Shown here in pieces: positions 31,024 through 42,142 of a stretch of DNA of 64,000 bases. Numbering within the stretch: position 1 is the first letter of the stretch; every line of letters begins with the position of its first letter. Source of the DNA: Porphyra umbilicalis (taxonomy: Eukaryota > Rhodophyta > Bangiophyceae > Bangiales > Bangiaceae). The notes below the pieces were generated by a model. That model ran no database searches. It had not been told where the DNA came from and saw nothing but the letters and a program-made list of their open reading frames with translations. A program made the position numbers and the translations under genes. Location of the stretch: the NCBI GenBank assembly GCA_002049455.2, contig KV918966.1, forward strand, positions 1-64,000. The letters run 5' to 3'.

Positions 31024-32211
31024 CTCGCCGTCAATGTCAATGACAAACGTGGAGGCATCCGCCTCTGCGTCGATGACCACGAAGGGTCCAATGGCTTGGC
31101 TTTGCAGCTTGTTTTGCCGATCGTTGTTGGTCGTGTATACGTAGTAGCAGATCTTGACGTCCGCATTGCGGGTTGCGACCCGATGGTCGAAGTTACGTTT
31201 GTATCGTTGTTGCGTCTTACGCAAGGCCTCGACAACGATGGGGATCTGCTTGCGCAGGCGGGCCATGAACTCGCGTTTGCGAGCTAGGGGTGACCCATCC
31301 TTGAGCGTTCCCTTATTGGTAAGCGGAGTGCCCGGGGGCAAGTTGCGAACCGTGAGGTTGGGGATCCGCCTTGGGATACCGAGCTCAAATAGATCGATAA
31401 CCGTAGACCGGTGTGGTTGGCTATTATATGCCATGGTGATTACCGGGAGTAGCTCGTCCCATCGTGATGGATCGTCGGCGACGTAGTGTCGCAGCTGAGT
31501 AGCCATGGTACGGTTGTACCGTTCAACTTGCCCATTGGTTTGGGGATGATACGCCGTGGTGCGAACCGTTTCAATGCCAAGCATTTTCATCACAGCGATG
31601 AAAAAGTTCGACATGAACTGGGGCCCTTGGTCCGATAGGATCCGGTCCGGGGGCCCGTAGGCGGACACCCACGCGTCGATGATGGCTGACGCCACGGACA
31701 TGGCCGTATTTCGCCGTAAGGCGGCACACTTGCTGAGCTTGGCGAAGCGGTCGGTGATAACCAAGATGAAGCGATTGCCCTTCTTGGAGGCCGGGATGGG
31801 CCCAAAGATGTCAACGGACAGCTCCGTGAGAGGCTCAGTAGCCGGGAACAGCGTTAAGGGTGTGGTGTGTCGACGCAAGGCGAGGCGGTTTTGGACACAA
31901 GTTGTGCACTTGGTGATGGTGGTGTGGATGTCCGTTACCATCGAAGGCCAGTAATATGCCTTTCGCATGGTGTAGTACATCCGGTTCATACCAGGATGGG
32001 CTGCCAGTGTGGCGTGGTGCTCGAGCGTCAAGACGCGATCGCGTAATGATTTTGGTATAACCAATTGGTTGCCGTAAGGCCTCCGGCGATACAGAGCGTG
32101 ATGATCGTTGCGGAAGAAGGCCTTGGCCGTTCCGCGCTCCACGCGAGTGGACATCTCGACACAGTAGTCGTCTGTTTGTTGTGCTTCGACAACATCTTCG
32201 AACTCCACCGG
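31024..32211 (-). pseudogene. Gypsy B integrase
   Basis: About 395 aa. The zinc-binding HHCC finger is visible (HHATLAAHPGMNRMYY then CTTCVQNR), followed by the DDE core: D in TELSVDIFGP, D in RILSDQGPQF and E in TNGQVERYNRT. A GPF-type C-terminal module (SQAIGPFVVIDA) follows. The integrase joins element DNA to the host genome. It is cut from RT by the stop at 32212 and from the chromodomain by a TAA at 31021-31023, both in the same frame, so two point mutations disable an otherwise complete protein. Confidence 0.88.
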
Positions 32212-34058
32212 TTACGGTGTGTCGGTACCCGTGTACCTTCCCGTTCTTAAGCCGTTGGCCGTCTCGGCCAATGCCAGGCAAGGTATATCATCATGGATAT
32301 CTTCTGGCGGCGTCACCGTAGCGGCGCGCGACAGGAAGTCGGGAAAGTTGTGCGATGCACCTGGTTTAAAAACCATATCGAATGTGTATTCGGAAAGGCG
32401 AAGTCGCCATCGCATCAAGCGTCCGCTTGAGTCAGTCGTGCTGTAGATCCAGCTATGTGCTTGGTGATCCGTTCGGATGAGGAACCGTTGCCCGTCGAGG
32501 AAGTGCCACAACTTGAGGACAGCCCACACGACGCCAAGGCATTCGCGCTCCGTTTTGGAGTAGTTTTGCTCTGCAGCAGTGAGTCCTCGGCTCCAATATC
32601 CGACAGGATGAAGCAGTTCTCCCGGTTCCTCCTGGAGGAGTGTACAACCAACTTGGTCGGCGCACGCGTCAACGTCGACGACGAGTTTACGATTGGTCTT
32701 TGGCAAGGAGAGGACCGGTGGGAACAATAGTGCGTTGCGAGGGTCTTCTAATGCGGCGATGGCCACGTCCGTCGGTGGTGGTAGATCCGGTGGGATCTCG
32801 ACCCTAGTCAGGGCGTTCAGGGGCTTCGCTCGTTTGGCAAAGTTCTTGACGAAACGTCGATAGACGTTGCTCATGCCCAAGAAGCTTCTCAGCTGTGTCT
32901 TTGTCGTTGGGAACTGGGCGTGCTTCAGAGCATCCACGTTCTTGTTTTGCACGTGCAGTTTCCCGGGGCGGACAATGTGTCCGAGGTACTCGACATCGTC
33001 GGGGAACCATGTGCACTTTTCCAAGTTTAGGATAACCCCGGCTTCGCGCAGGTGGTGCAGGACCGTAGTAACATCTTTGACGTGTTGTTCCGCTTTTTCG
33101 GAGAACATGATGACATCGTCTAAGAAGATAACGCATATCTGCCACTTCAAGCCCGAGAGGATAATATCCAACGCGCGCTGAAAGGTAGCGGGCGCGTTCG
33201 TCAAGCCCAAAGGAATTGATAACCAGTGCTATATATACCACAATGCGTTGTGAACGCCGTCTTCTCTTGGTCTTCCTTGCGTAGGGACACTTGCCAGTAC
33301 CCCGCGTTGCAGTCGAGAGACGTGAACACCTGGGCATCTCCCAAGGATTCGAGGCAGTCCTCCATCCTAGGCAAGGGATAAGCATCCTTCTTGGTGATGT
33401 TGTTTATCGGACGATAGTCGACACAGAATCGGGCTTTGCCGTTCTTCTTGGGTACAATTACCACGGGGCTTGCCCAAGCACTATGGCTAGGGGCAATGAC
33501 GTTGAGCTTCAACATCTTGTTGATCTGATCAGCGATGATCTGCAGTTTGAAAGGCCCGGTCCGGGAGGGTGGAGCCCATATGGGCAAAGCGTCTGGAGGA
33601 GTGACTATGGCGTGCTGCGTAGCACGGATGACGCCAAGGGTTCCATCCCACATAGACGAATGCGTATTGAGCGTGTCTCGAATCTGCTTGTGCAGATACT
33701 CGGGAGCCTCACTGAGGTCGAGGTCCTCGAGTGGGTCGCGACTCGCGTCGTCCGATGAAGTATCGGTTCCATCATTTGGATTGTTGTCATCCAAGACGGC
33801 GGACAACATCGGCACTTGGTAGGGTTCTGCAAACCCCAAGGTTGTGTTCTTGCGAACAATGACTTGGTCTTTGCCAAAGTTGCATAACTTGAATAAGAAG
33901 GGTTCGTCGGGCTTGACGATGGTCAGGCCGCGGGCGACCGCCATTGACTTATGTCGGCATAACCGAGCGTTCGGGGTCATGGTAACCATACCAGGGGTGT
34001 CACATGTGGCCATGATCCACTCTTCTTGTTGTCCGTCGACACGGACCTGTTTACAGGC
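32212..34058 (-). pseudogene. Gypsy B reverse transcriptase and RNase H
   Basis: The first piece (34058-33216) holds the pre-RT spacer and the N-terminal RT motifs: FCVDYRPINNITKKDAYPLP and FTSLDCNAGYWQVSLR. A frameshift near 33215 separates it from the next piece (33210-32212), which has GLTNAPATFQRALD, the catalytic FLDDVIMFS with both Asp, and gypsy-type RNase H (VVDVDACADQVGC, LIRTDHQAHSW). It would copy the element RNA into DNA. A TAA at 32212-32214 ends it before the integrase; the sister copy has a sense codon there. The first codons upstream of 34058 in this frame are copia LTR, not gypsy. Confidence 0.88.
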
Positions 34059-34476
34059 TCTTGAAACACAGTGGGGATAGGGGTTCGGGGACCACGGTGA
34101 AGTGGTTGAGTGGCTTGAGCTTGTGTGTGTGTGTGCGAACGTGCTTTTGTTGGTTGTCCTAAGGTTCCCCGCCTCTCCCAACCGAGAGCACCTCTCAAAT
34201 AGTCCCCACCGGCCCAAGTGCTCCCCCCTCCGGCGCCCACAGCGCCGCCCACGCCCTCCCACTAAATCGAATCACTCACCAAATCAAAAGCCACTTGAGC
34301 AAAGCGAAGATCAAATCCAAAACACACCAAAAGTAACGCCCCAAGATGACCCAACTCAAATGTGTGCAACTTGACCACGTCTTGCAAATGTACCATCTGC
34401 GGTACCTTCAGGGTCACCGACCATTATCCATCCGCGAACCGCCAGTGGAGTCGGCGACGAGCATCACAGTCCAACA
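34059..34476 (-). repeat. LTR of a truncated copia element
   Basis: 418 bp, clearly the same LTR family as 41690-42107 and 46232-46648 (ends TCTTGAAACACAG...CACAGTCCAACA). On its right, 34477-34520 still matches the polypurine-tract side of the complete copy (CTCCTCCTTGCTTGTTGCCG), so this is a 3' LTR whose internal part is lost after about 45 bp. It interrupts gypsy B at 34058. Confidence 0.85.
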
Positions 34477-35252
34477 CTCCTCCTTGCTTGTTGCCGCGAC
34501 AGTTCTTGTTTTCAACAAACACCAGTCGCGGCAGGCGCCAAGGGAGGACTCGTGGGTGTTCGTCGGGCGCCACCGACGCATCTTCGTATCTTCGACGAAG
34601 ATTTCAAAGGGTAACCCGCTCACGAGGAGCCTCCGTCTCCAGCCTCTCCGCTGCACTCGGTCACCTATGCACCAGCCAAAACATGTCATGGAGAGCAAAA
34701 ACGGAATCGGAAAAATATTTGCTGACCGTCGCAGGGGATACGCCAATATAAAAGACAACGGTCCGAACTGGCAGCTGGCCTTCGTCTCCTCCAGGCAGGA
34801 TAGCATGAGTCCAATGTTTCGCCTCATCTGACAGCGAGGGCGTAGCAACATGTTCAACCCAACTGAGAAGTGCAGCAATGAGTCCTTCGGCCGATCCGCA
34901 AGATAGAGAGCCAGCTCCAAAGCTGCATTGAACTACACCGGGATAAAGCCACGCATCGACTTAAAAGCGTCGAGTCATGGTGTTAACTTACATTGGCCTA
35001 TTTCTGGCGTCACTCAACACGAGCGTGGGGCCGTTGCGCACATAGAAGCGAAACTTCCAGACCAGGGACAGCACCAGCGTCGGACGCGGCCGCATTGGCG
35101 AGGGATTGGGGCACGGGCCGGGCAACGAGGCGAATGGTGGTGAAGACAGAGCGCGCAGTGAGCTGCCTCTTTAGAAATGAGTGCATGAACGTGAAACGCT
35201 GAGTGACGTTGTCGAAGGTGGGGCCGAGCGGGCCAGCGTGGTCACAGTTGTC

Positions 35253-35434
35253 ACATATTGCTGTCTTCCCGATTTTGGCCGATGCCGTCGATGTCAAGAG
35301 GGGTGATCAACTGTGCGAAACAGTTTCTCAGCCATCCATTCAGCCGGATAAAGTCGTTCGACCAATGGGCAGTTGACCGAGACCCTGTCTTGACTTCGAC
35401 CACATCGGCCAAAATTGGGAAGACAGCAATATGT
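35253..35434. repeat. Foldback: 47-bp inverted arms with 88-bp spacer
   Basis: Left arm 35253-35299 (ACATATTGCTGTCTTCCC...) and right arm 35388-35434 are reverse complements with about five mismatches. It could fold as a long hairpin in RNA. No target duplication recognised. Confidence 0.75.
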
Positions 35435-38109
35435 CGCGCGACAATGGAATGGGGCGTCAATCACCAGAGAATGGCGGACAGCGCCGGCTCGGAGACCGCG
35501 GAGGCCAGGCACCAGTCGGATCTCAACGACCCTCAGGTGAACCCTGCAAATGGCCAGATTTAGTTGCACCATCTGAACCGACGTGCACTGGAGATCAAGT
35601 ATTCGAATTGCGCTCCGTCGCTAATAATGGTGTATTTCCGACCAGTGTCTTATTTTGCGATTGCGTCCCAAGTCAACAGCTTCGAGCTCCTTCACGTCAA
35701 AGTAGCTTTTCAAGATATAGATTATCTTAGAAGCCTTATGTTGACAGTCCTCGTATGGCCGGGGATGCTGTAGCGGGAAACAAGTTCAATCTCGTCTCCA
35801 AAGTCATATCGGGCAATGATCAGCAGATGGTATTAGGTTTGCCTGATAGAACGACAGTCTCTTTACGGTATCAGACGGGGGGTGATTCACCAAGGCCATT
35901 GCAGTGCTTTATAAGTCGTCCCCTGAAGGACCTGGAGACGTAGATCATCTCAAAAACGACTCACGGCCGGCGATGCAACAGCGCGAAAGTTTTGTGCAAT
36001 AAAGACTCAGTTGTTGATGAGCGATTCCCGGGCGTACGAGAAAACTGGAGTGGTTAGCAGGCCTTGATTCGTAGATCAGTCACATCTCATGCTGTCGAAC
36101 GTACAACAGCGCGGCAGAGCAGCCAGGGATAAGTCGGGCGATCATGGGGATACAAATTGCAAGCCACTCGGGTGAGCTCAGATGGCATCCAACATTTGGG
36201 GGCGACTGCCCAAACGTTCAGGCGCCATAAATGTTCTGCTTTTCAATTAAAGTCCTCTTAACACCCTCACGCGATCACTCTTGGCACGGATAAACATCCG
36301 CAGCACATCTAGAAGCAGGTCTGCTCTGAGTCCGCGCTCCGCATGTCGCCAACGAACTCCAAACCTCCATTGCATGGCGGTTCCGCAGAGAACGGAGGCA
36401 GAGCCGACGACAGGGCGTAAAAATAAGGTCGGATTGGCTGTTCGACAAGCCATGATCGAACCTCTGCCTGCGAGTGGCCACCAGTACTCTTGGAAGCCAA
36501 TGACCTTCTTTTTCAGGAGTCAGGCAGACCCAGTCCAACCCACAATGAGCTTTACTGCGATTTTCGGTCCGCTTGCTCGGGCCTGCAATGGGCATGGAAA
36601 TGGTTTTGGACGAGACCTTAGATTTGCCATGACATCAACAATTTTCTTCAGAATTCTTGAGATCCTGATGTGCGTTTCAAGTGCGCAGAGCTGCATGGGA
36701 AGACTCTGCAAGGAAATTTGATTATTTCTAGCCTCTCTACACTGCGGGTCGGCATTTCATCGCCAGGATAGTTCTAAAATTTCCGGCTTGTAAACCTATA
36801 AGGAGTAGACGCGAAAGAATCTTTTGAGATAGCCATGCAAAGCTCCAGTGAGATGGCCTCAGCATGATTCGGAGGATCATGTGCACAACAGTCCCGTGGA
36901 TCGGCGAATATCCTACACTTCAGATTGCCGGATTCTCGAGTTACCTCTGTGATTGGGCAGTTCATCACTACATTTTCTAGACTCGTTCTTCGGATGATCT
37001 TCGGGACTGATTCTGGGATCGTTCCAGAAGCAGTGTCATCCTGGCCTATACTTCATCTTGGGGACTGTCCTTCGAAAAAAAATGAGGATTCGTTCAACCG
37101 ATAGTCTGACTGCCTCTTCCGCAAACAAAACATCTGCCTGTTCCGCCACCAGCGTGATCAAACACACACTCCTCTTCGACCAACGCCCACCGTGGAAGCT
37201 GACGTATCACTTGTGCGAATGTGCACTGTCGTGCGAGTGCTTCTGACATGTATTGATCCGTGGTATTGCGAGTTCCGGACGTGCTGTGTTAGACGATAGG
37301 GGACGAGATTGCCACTGAGCTGGGAACGTATTTACTGCGTGCGAGGGAGACCCAATCATTGATAAATCGGGACTGAGTGCGTCCGGCACTTTACGATTTT
37401 CTCGATGTGCGAGCCGACGCATGCTTACCCAGTTCCCATCCCCTCTGCGCCGGGACAGCGTGTCGGTCGCACGACTACCAAGTCACATTGATGCTCCCTC
37501 TGCACACGTTTCGTGGACCAGGAGCGACGTCCCATGGCCAGGTCTTGCTCCCTGATCGGTTTCGGCAGACCATCCTCACGACGTCTTTCGGAATAGTCCA
37601 GGCTATCATCTACGATCGAGTTCTTGAGGCAGGAATCTATATCAATCTTTCGCAATCGTTCACTCAATCTATGATGACCATTCCCAGGATGATTGTACTC
37701 CGACTCCAGGACTGTCCTGAGCACGATCCCCAGGACGATATTACTCCGACGTCAGGACAGTTCTCAGCACGATATGCAGAACGATCAGAACCAGCAAATC
37801 GGAATGATCCTTCATGAGCATTTGGCAGCAGCTTCGCCGGGCAATTGCCGAATCTGCAGGTGCTGGTGTGAGGATTATTCCCACTGAATATCGGTACAGA
37901 CAGTCGTCGAGCACTTCTGAACTCCACTGCGGGCTCAGTCTCCAAGATCAACAAAAAGTGGGCATACTTTGATTCCATGATCAATGTGCGACAGTTCTGC
38001 GAACAGTCGGTGGGCGTGTTCGAATCCGGCAGTTCTCAGTTTTAAGGAATCGGGGACAAAACGCTGTGTAGTGGTCCTTGTACAACACGGATAATGCCAG
38101 GGTTGGGAT

Positions 38110-38186
38110 GGGGGGTTTGTTGCAACGGCTCTGCGACAAACCCCCCCAGCGCCTCATCTGATTGGTTGCAATATATTCTTGCAACC
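38110..38186. repeat. Two hairpins
   Basis: GGGGGGTTTGT at 38110-38120 pairs with ACAAACCCCCC at 38136-38146. GGTTGCAA at 38164-38171 pairs with TTGCAACC at 38179-38186. Confidence 0.65.
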
Positions 38187-38380
38187 TCAATCAATTCAAG
38201 ATGGTGAGAGCCAGATCATCATCTGCCGTGTCTCCCTGAGCCACCGTAAGACTCCTCCGATTAGCGCCGACGAGAATGTATCCCTCCCATATAGGTGCTC
38301 CCCCTGTTTCGCAGCACCCCTCAGTTTGAACGCTCAGCGGTTTGAACTGGACCACCATTTGAAATGCGGAATGACGTCTT

Positions 38381-40739
38381 GATGGGCTGCTCGGCGCGCT
38401 GCTGCATCACTGTGCCACTTCCCTCTTCGGCGCATCACCCCCCCACCACCGGCACAGGCCGCCCGCTCACGAGTCGTCAGAGTTTCGCTCTCGCCGTCGC
38501 GGCAGCGTGTGGCGCTACCGACGGCCGACGCGCCCGCCACCACCGCCGCACCCGCCGCCGCCACCCGGTGCGCCAAGGACGTGTGTTGCCGTCGGTTGTC
38601 GCCGCCGCCGCCGCCGCCTCCTCATCTATCGCCACCGCAGACGCGGCGGCAGCGGCGGCGATGCTGCCCTCGCCCGCTCGGCCCGCCACTGCTGCCGCCT
38701 CCCCCGCGCCGCCGGCCGTCCTTCACGGGCGCACGCGGCGGCTGGAAGGCGTACCCTTCGCCGCCCCTGCCGCTGACTGCGGCGGTGCGGCACGACCCGC
38801 CCTGGCGGCAGCCTGGTCGCTCTCCAAGCGCCGGGACCGTCGCCGCCTGACCGGCCGCCGCCCAACATTTGGCGCCGTGCCCCGCGCCTCCGCCGCCACC
38901 TTGCGGCGGTCGCGGCCGCTGCTACGGTGCCGGTGATGCTGGAGGCGACGGCGGTAGCACAGCCGCTGATGCAGCGCCACTCACGTTGCGGTGGGGGGGG
39001 AGGGATCGAGGGGGGGGGGATCGAGGGGGGGGTAAGCGGCACCGCCGCAACAGACGGCGACGCGGCGCCCGAGGGTGCGCGGCCGCAGCACTCCGCGCCA
39101 CCAGACGACACGCGCGGCGCTGCTCACGGTTTCCGCAGTCAAGGTGCGTGTGTTCGGCCCCCCCCCCTTCGTGTTGCGGCCGCGGTCGTCAAGAGACCCC
39201 CGGGGGGGACACGGTGTTCGCTGCAGCATCGGCGGCGGCGTCGCTGGCGGCACCCTTCGCCGCGCCGTCGTCTACCAGTGGCCATCCATCGACGGCCGCG
39301 GCGGCGGCAGCGCCCGCCCTTGACAGCCAGTAACCCGCGCCGTCGCCCCCGCGCCCGTGCCAACCGACGCGCCACCGTCAAGGTCAGATGGGCCGCTACC
39401 ACCATTTGTACGGGCGGGGTGCCGCCGTCCCATCTTCCCCTGCCCTCCCCCACAAGTGACCGCCTGGCGTGGCGCCGCGCGCCGCCCTGCCATTGGCGCC
39501 AGCCCCGCCGGCGGGCCAGCGCGGCGCGCTCATCGTCACCGCCAGCCACGGCGGCGGGAGTTGCCGACGGTGTCCAATTTGCTGCCGCCCAACCCAACCG
39601 GCAGCGGTCGCAACGGTGACCTCGAATGCCGGTGGCGCCGACGTGAGTGCCGAACACGCGTCCAACGCGAGTGGTCACACACCCCCGCGCGGCCGACACC
39701 ACTTGCCACAGCCCCGAGTGGCCGTCGCCAGTGTCCACACCCCGGCGCGGCGCGGCGGCACGGACAGAGGGCAACCTCATGGCTGCGCGCCGCGGCCGTG
39801 GTCGGCCGCGACGCCCTGCCCGGCGCACGCGAACCGCAGGCCACCGGACGCCGACCCATGCGTGGGGCGGCCGTCGCTGCCGCCATTCTACCGACAGTGA
39901 CCCTAGGTCCCCTTCGATAAGGGTTCCATCATCGTTGGTGGCCGCCGCCCTCGACACGCCAGCGCCATCGACGCACAGAGTCGCCGCCGGGCGCGGCCAT
40001 CGGGGCGATTCGCACCGCACCCGCCCACCACAGCCGTAGGGCGGGGGGGGGGGGGGAGGAGGGTGCCCCGCCGGCGGCGATGCAGACAACGCCTCCGTTG
40101 CCGGCGTGGGTGCGGGCGGCGGAGGCGCCACCCCAGGCGCCGCTGGGTTGTCGACGGCAGGCGGCGGCGATGGTGCGGGGGGAAGCGGGTGGGTGGCGTC
40201 GGCAGCGGCGGCCTGGGGGGGGGGGGGGCGGCCGTCCCGCCGCAGCGGGACTGGCGGACGTTCGGTGCCCGACTGTCCCGCCGGTCCCCTTCCACAGGGC
40301 TGCGGAGCGACGCGCCGCCGCCTCCACCGCTGACGCAAACTGCCGTACCAGTCGGAAACTAACCACAAACATGTAGGTGCACTGTAAATAAGGCGCACAG
40401 CGCAACGAACGGCCTTGGCGCGTCCCACCTCAATGAGTTGGTGTAAAAGGGAACGTAAAAAAGAAGTAAGCGGCAACAGTGCAACCATACCGAGCAGGAG
40501 AGCTACTGCGCTCAAAGCGCAGCGCATCCCCCCCGTCAGACTCGTCACGACCATCACCCCCCTAGCTCTGCCGCTGCCGTCGGCTGTATCTGCGCCGCCG
40601 GCCAAGAGGAGCGGCGGCGACGCTTCTTGTCCCATCGCCTGGGGCCGTCCCCCCCATCTGCGGCACTCTAACCCGCTTTCGGGCTCCCGCGCGCAGTCGT
40701 CCCGGCGCATCGAGCGCGCTGCTGTCAACCTGTCGCCAC
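38381..40739. other. GC-rich region, no gene I can support
   Basis: About 70% GC with G-runs (38990-39035 with GATCGAGGGGGGG in tandem; 40038-40060; 40207-40220). Long Arg/Pro/Ala frames are open on both strands at once, a composition effect. One plus frame (38364-38936) has an Ala/Ser/Arg-rich start that could pass for an organelle-targeting sequence, but nothing recognisable follows. The last five bases, GCCAC at 40735-40739, are the target duplication of the copia nest. Confidence 0.45.
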
Positions 40740-41224
40740 TGTGAATAATTCGGGAGGAGGGCGGACGCGCCCACGCTGCGGCGAGCGTGGAGGCGCCCAC
40801 TGCGTCCTCGCGGCACGCGCCAACACGCTCGTGGCACGCGTGTGCGTGTGCCGGCGCGGGGACGGTCGCGCCCGTTCCCGCGGGCCCGGACGGAAGCGTG
40901 TGCTTGGTGAGCGGACGTGGCGGCACGACGAGACGCTCCCGCCTGGCGGTTGGACGTGGCGGTACGAGGTGTCGCGCCCAAGTCGTCGCGGCCGCTCCGC
41001 GGAAAATGCAAGGCCGCGGTGGGTGCGAAGGCCGGCTGGGCTGCCGTGCTGACTCACGCGCTGCACGGCGACGGTGCCGCGCGAGTGCGTACGCGCGGCG
41101 GAGGAGGAGGGAGAGGCGTGACTTTGGATGGGGACAGGGAGGGCGCCTGAGGATACAAGTAACGGAGGGAAGGGAGACGGGGAGACCCGAGTGATAGCCA
41201 ACAAGAGAACGACCCTTTCTCACA
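40740..41224 (+). repeat. Copia 3 5' LTR
   Basis: 485 bp, TGTGAATAATTCGGG...TTTCTCACA, very GC-rich (about 68%). No clear TATA box seen. The left flank is GCCAC. Confidence 0.92.
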
Positions 41225-41243
41225 TGGTAGCACGACCTCGGGG
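41225..41243 (+). other. Copia 3 primer-binding site
   Basis: Directly after the LTR comes TGGTAGCACGACCTCGGGG. The first eight bases fit a tRNA 3' end UGCUACCA, the class that includes initiator tRNA-Met; the rest differs, so the tRNA is unsettled. Confidence 0.6.
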
Positions 41244-41447
41244 CGTCTCTTGTTCAGACCCCACCTCTCCCTGTGTCGCGCGGATCCTCCCGTCTGCCGC
41301 GCGCTGGAACGTGCCTGCGGGGCTGGCACGACAGCCGGCTCCGGCAGCCCGGTGCCCGGCGCCCCTTCGGGCGTCGGCACGTCGCGTCGCGTGAGCGACC
41401 GGCCGCTGCCAAGTCCGCTGCCCCCGCCGTCAGTCTCGCCGGGGACG

Positions 41448-41689
41448 ATGGTGCCCCCCGGCAGGGCGCCGCAGCCTACGGCGCAGCAGGAGGCCGACGC
41501 TGCCGCCGCGGCCGAGAGGGCCGTTGCTGCCACGGCCGAGGCCGCGTCGGCCGTAGCCGCTGCCGAGGCCACCGCCGCCGCGGCGGCGGCCCGCGCCCGG
41601 ACGGCCGCCGCCGAGGCCGTCGCTGCCGAGGCGGCGGCTGCGACGGCTAAGGTCGCCGCTGGCCAGAGCGCCGCCCCGCTCGCCGCTGG
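41448..41689 (+). pseudogene. Copia 3 gag, first part
   Basis: Starts at ATG 41448 (MVPPGRAPQPTAQQ) and continues as an Ala/Glu-rich probable coiled coil (about 20-70). It is cut at 41689 by copia 1. After removing copia 1 and one GCTGG the reading continues at 46654. Confidence 0.65.
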
Positions 41690-42107
41690 TGTTGAATCGC
41701 AGTGGGGATAGGGGTTGGGGGACCACGGTGAAGTGATTGAGTGGCTTGAGCTTGTGTGTGTGTGTGCGAACGTGCTTTGTTGGTTGTCCTAAGGTTCGCC
41801 CGCCTCTCCCAACCGAGAGCACCTCTCAAATAGTCCCCACCGGCCCAAGTGCTCCCCCCTCTCGCGCCCACACCGACGCCCACGCCCTCGCACCAAATCG
41901 AATCACTCACCAAATCAAAAGCCACTAGAGCAAAGCGAAGATCAAATCCAAAACATGCCAAAAGTAACGCCCCAAGATGACCCAACACAAATGTGTGCAA
42001 CTTGACCACGTCTTGCAAATGTACCATGTGGGGTACCGTAAGGGTCACCGACCATCATCCATCCGCGAACCGCCAGTGGAGTCGGCGACGAGCATCACAG
42101 TCCAACA
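41690..42107 (-). repeat. Copia 1 3' LTR
   Basis: 418 bp, on the minus strand TGTTGGACTGTG...TTCAACA. A (GT)n run is included. Next to it, 42108-42118 gives the minus-strand purine tract GCAAGGAGGAG, the likely polypurine tract. Confidence 0.92.
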
Positions 42108-42142
42108 CTCCTCCTTGCTTGTTGCCGCGGCGGTTCTTGTAT

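Larger units (their letters stand above)
30121..34058 (-). mobile_element. Ty3/gypsy retrotransposon B (chromovirus), pol to 3' end, 5' part lost
   Basis: Minus-strand order: spacer after protease, RT, RNase H, zinc finger, integrase, chromodomain, C-terminal extension. It stops at 34058, where a copia LTR begins. The same family as gypsy A but much better kept: one frameshift near 33215 and in-frame stops at 32212-32214 and 31021-31023. Confidence 0.9.
34521..38380. other. AT-richer region without a supportable gene
   Basis: Base composition is near 50% GC, unlike the rest. No frame longer than about 170 codons and no domain on either strand. It contains a foldback pair (35253-35434), a two-copy tandem of about 50 bp (CCCAGGATGATTGTACTCCG type, 37681-37780) and two hairpins near 38.1 kb. 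It looks like old, decayed repeat DNA. Confidence 0.5.

Noticed and set aside
34414-34920. 168-codon minus-strand frame beside the truncated copia LTR
   Set aside because: Its C-terminal part is LTR sequence and the rest shows no domain.
38015-38035. Second TTCGAATCC box
   Set aside because: No cloverleaf can be drawn around it.
39139-41223. 694-codon minus-strand frame
   Set aside because: It reads antisense through the copia 3 LTR and GC-rich DNA; composition only, no domain.
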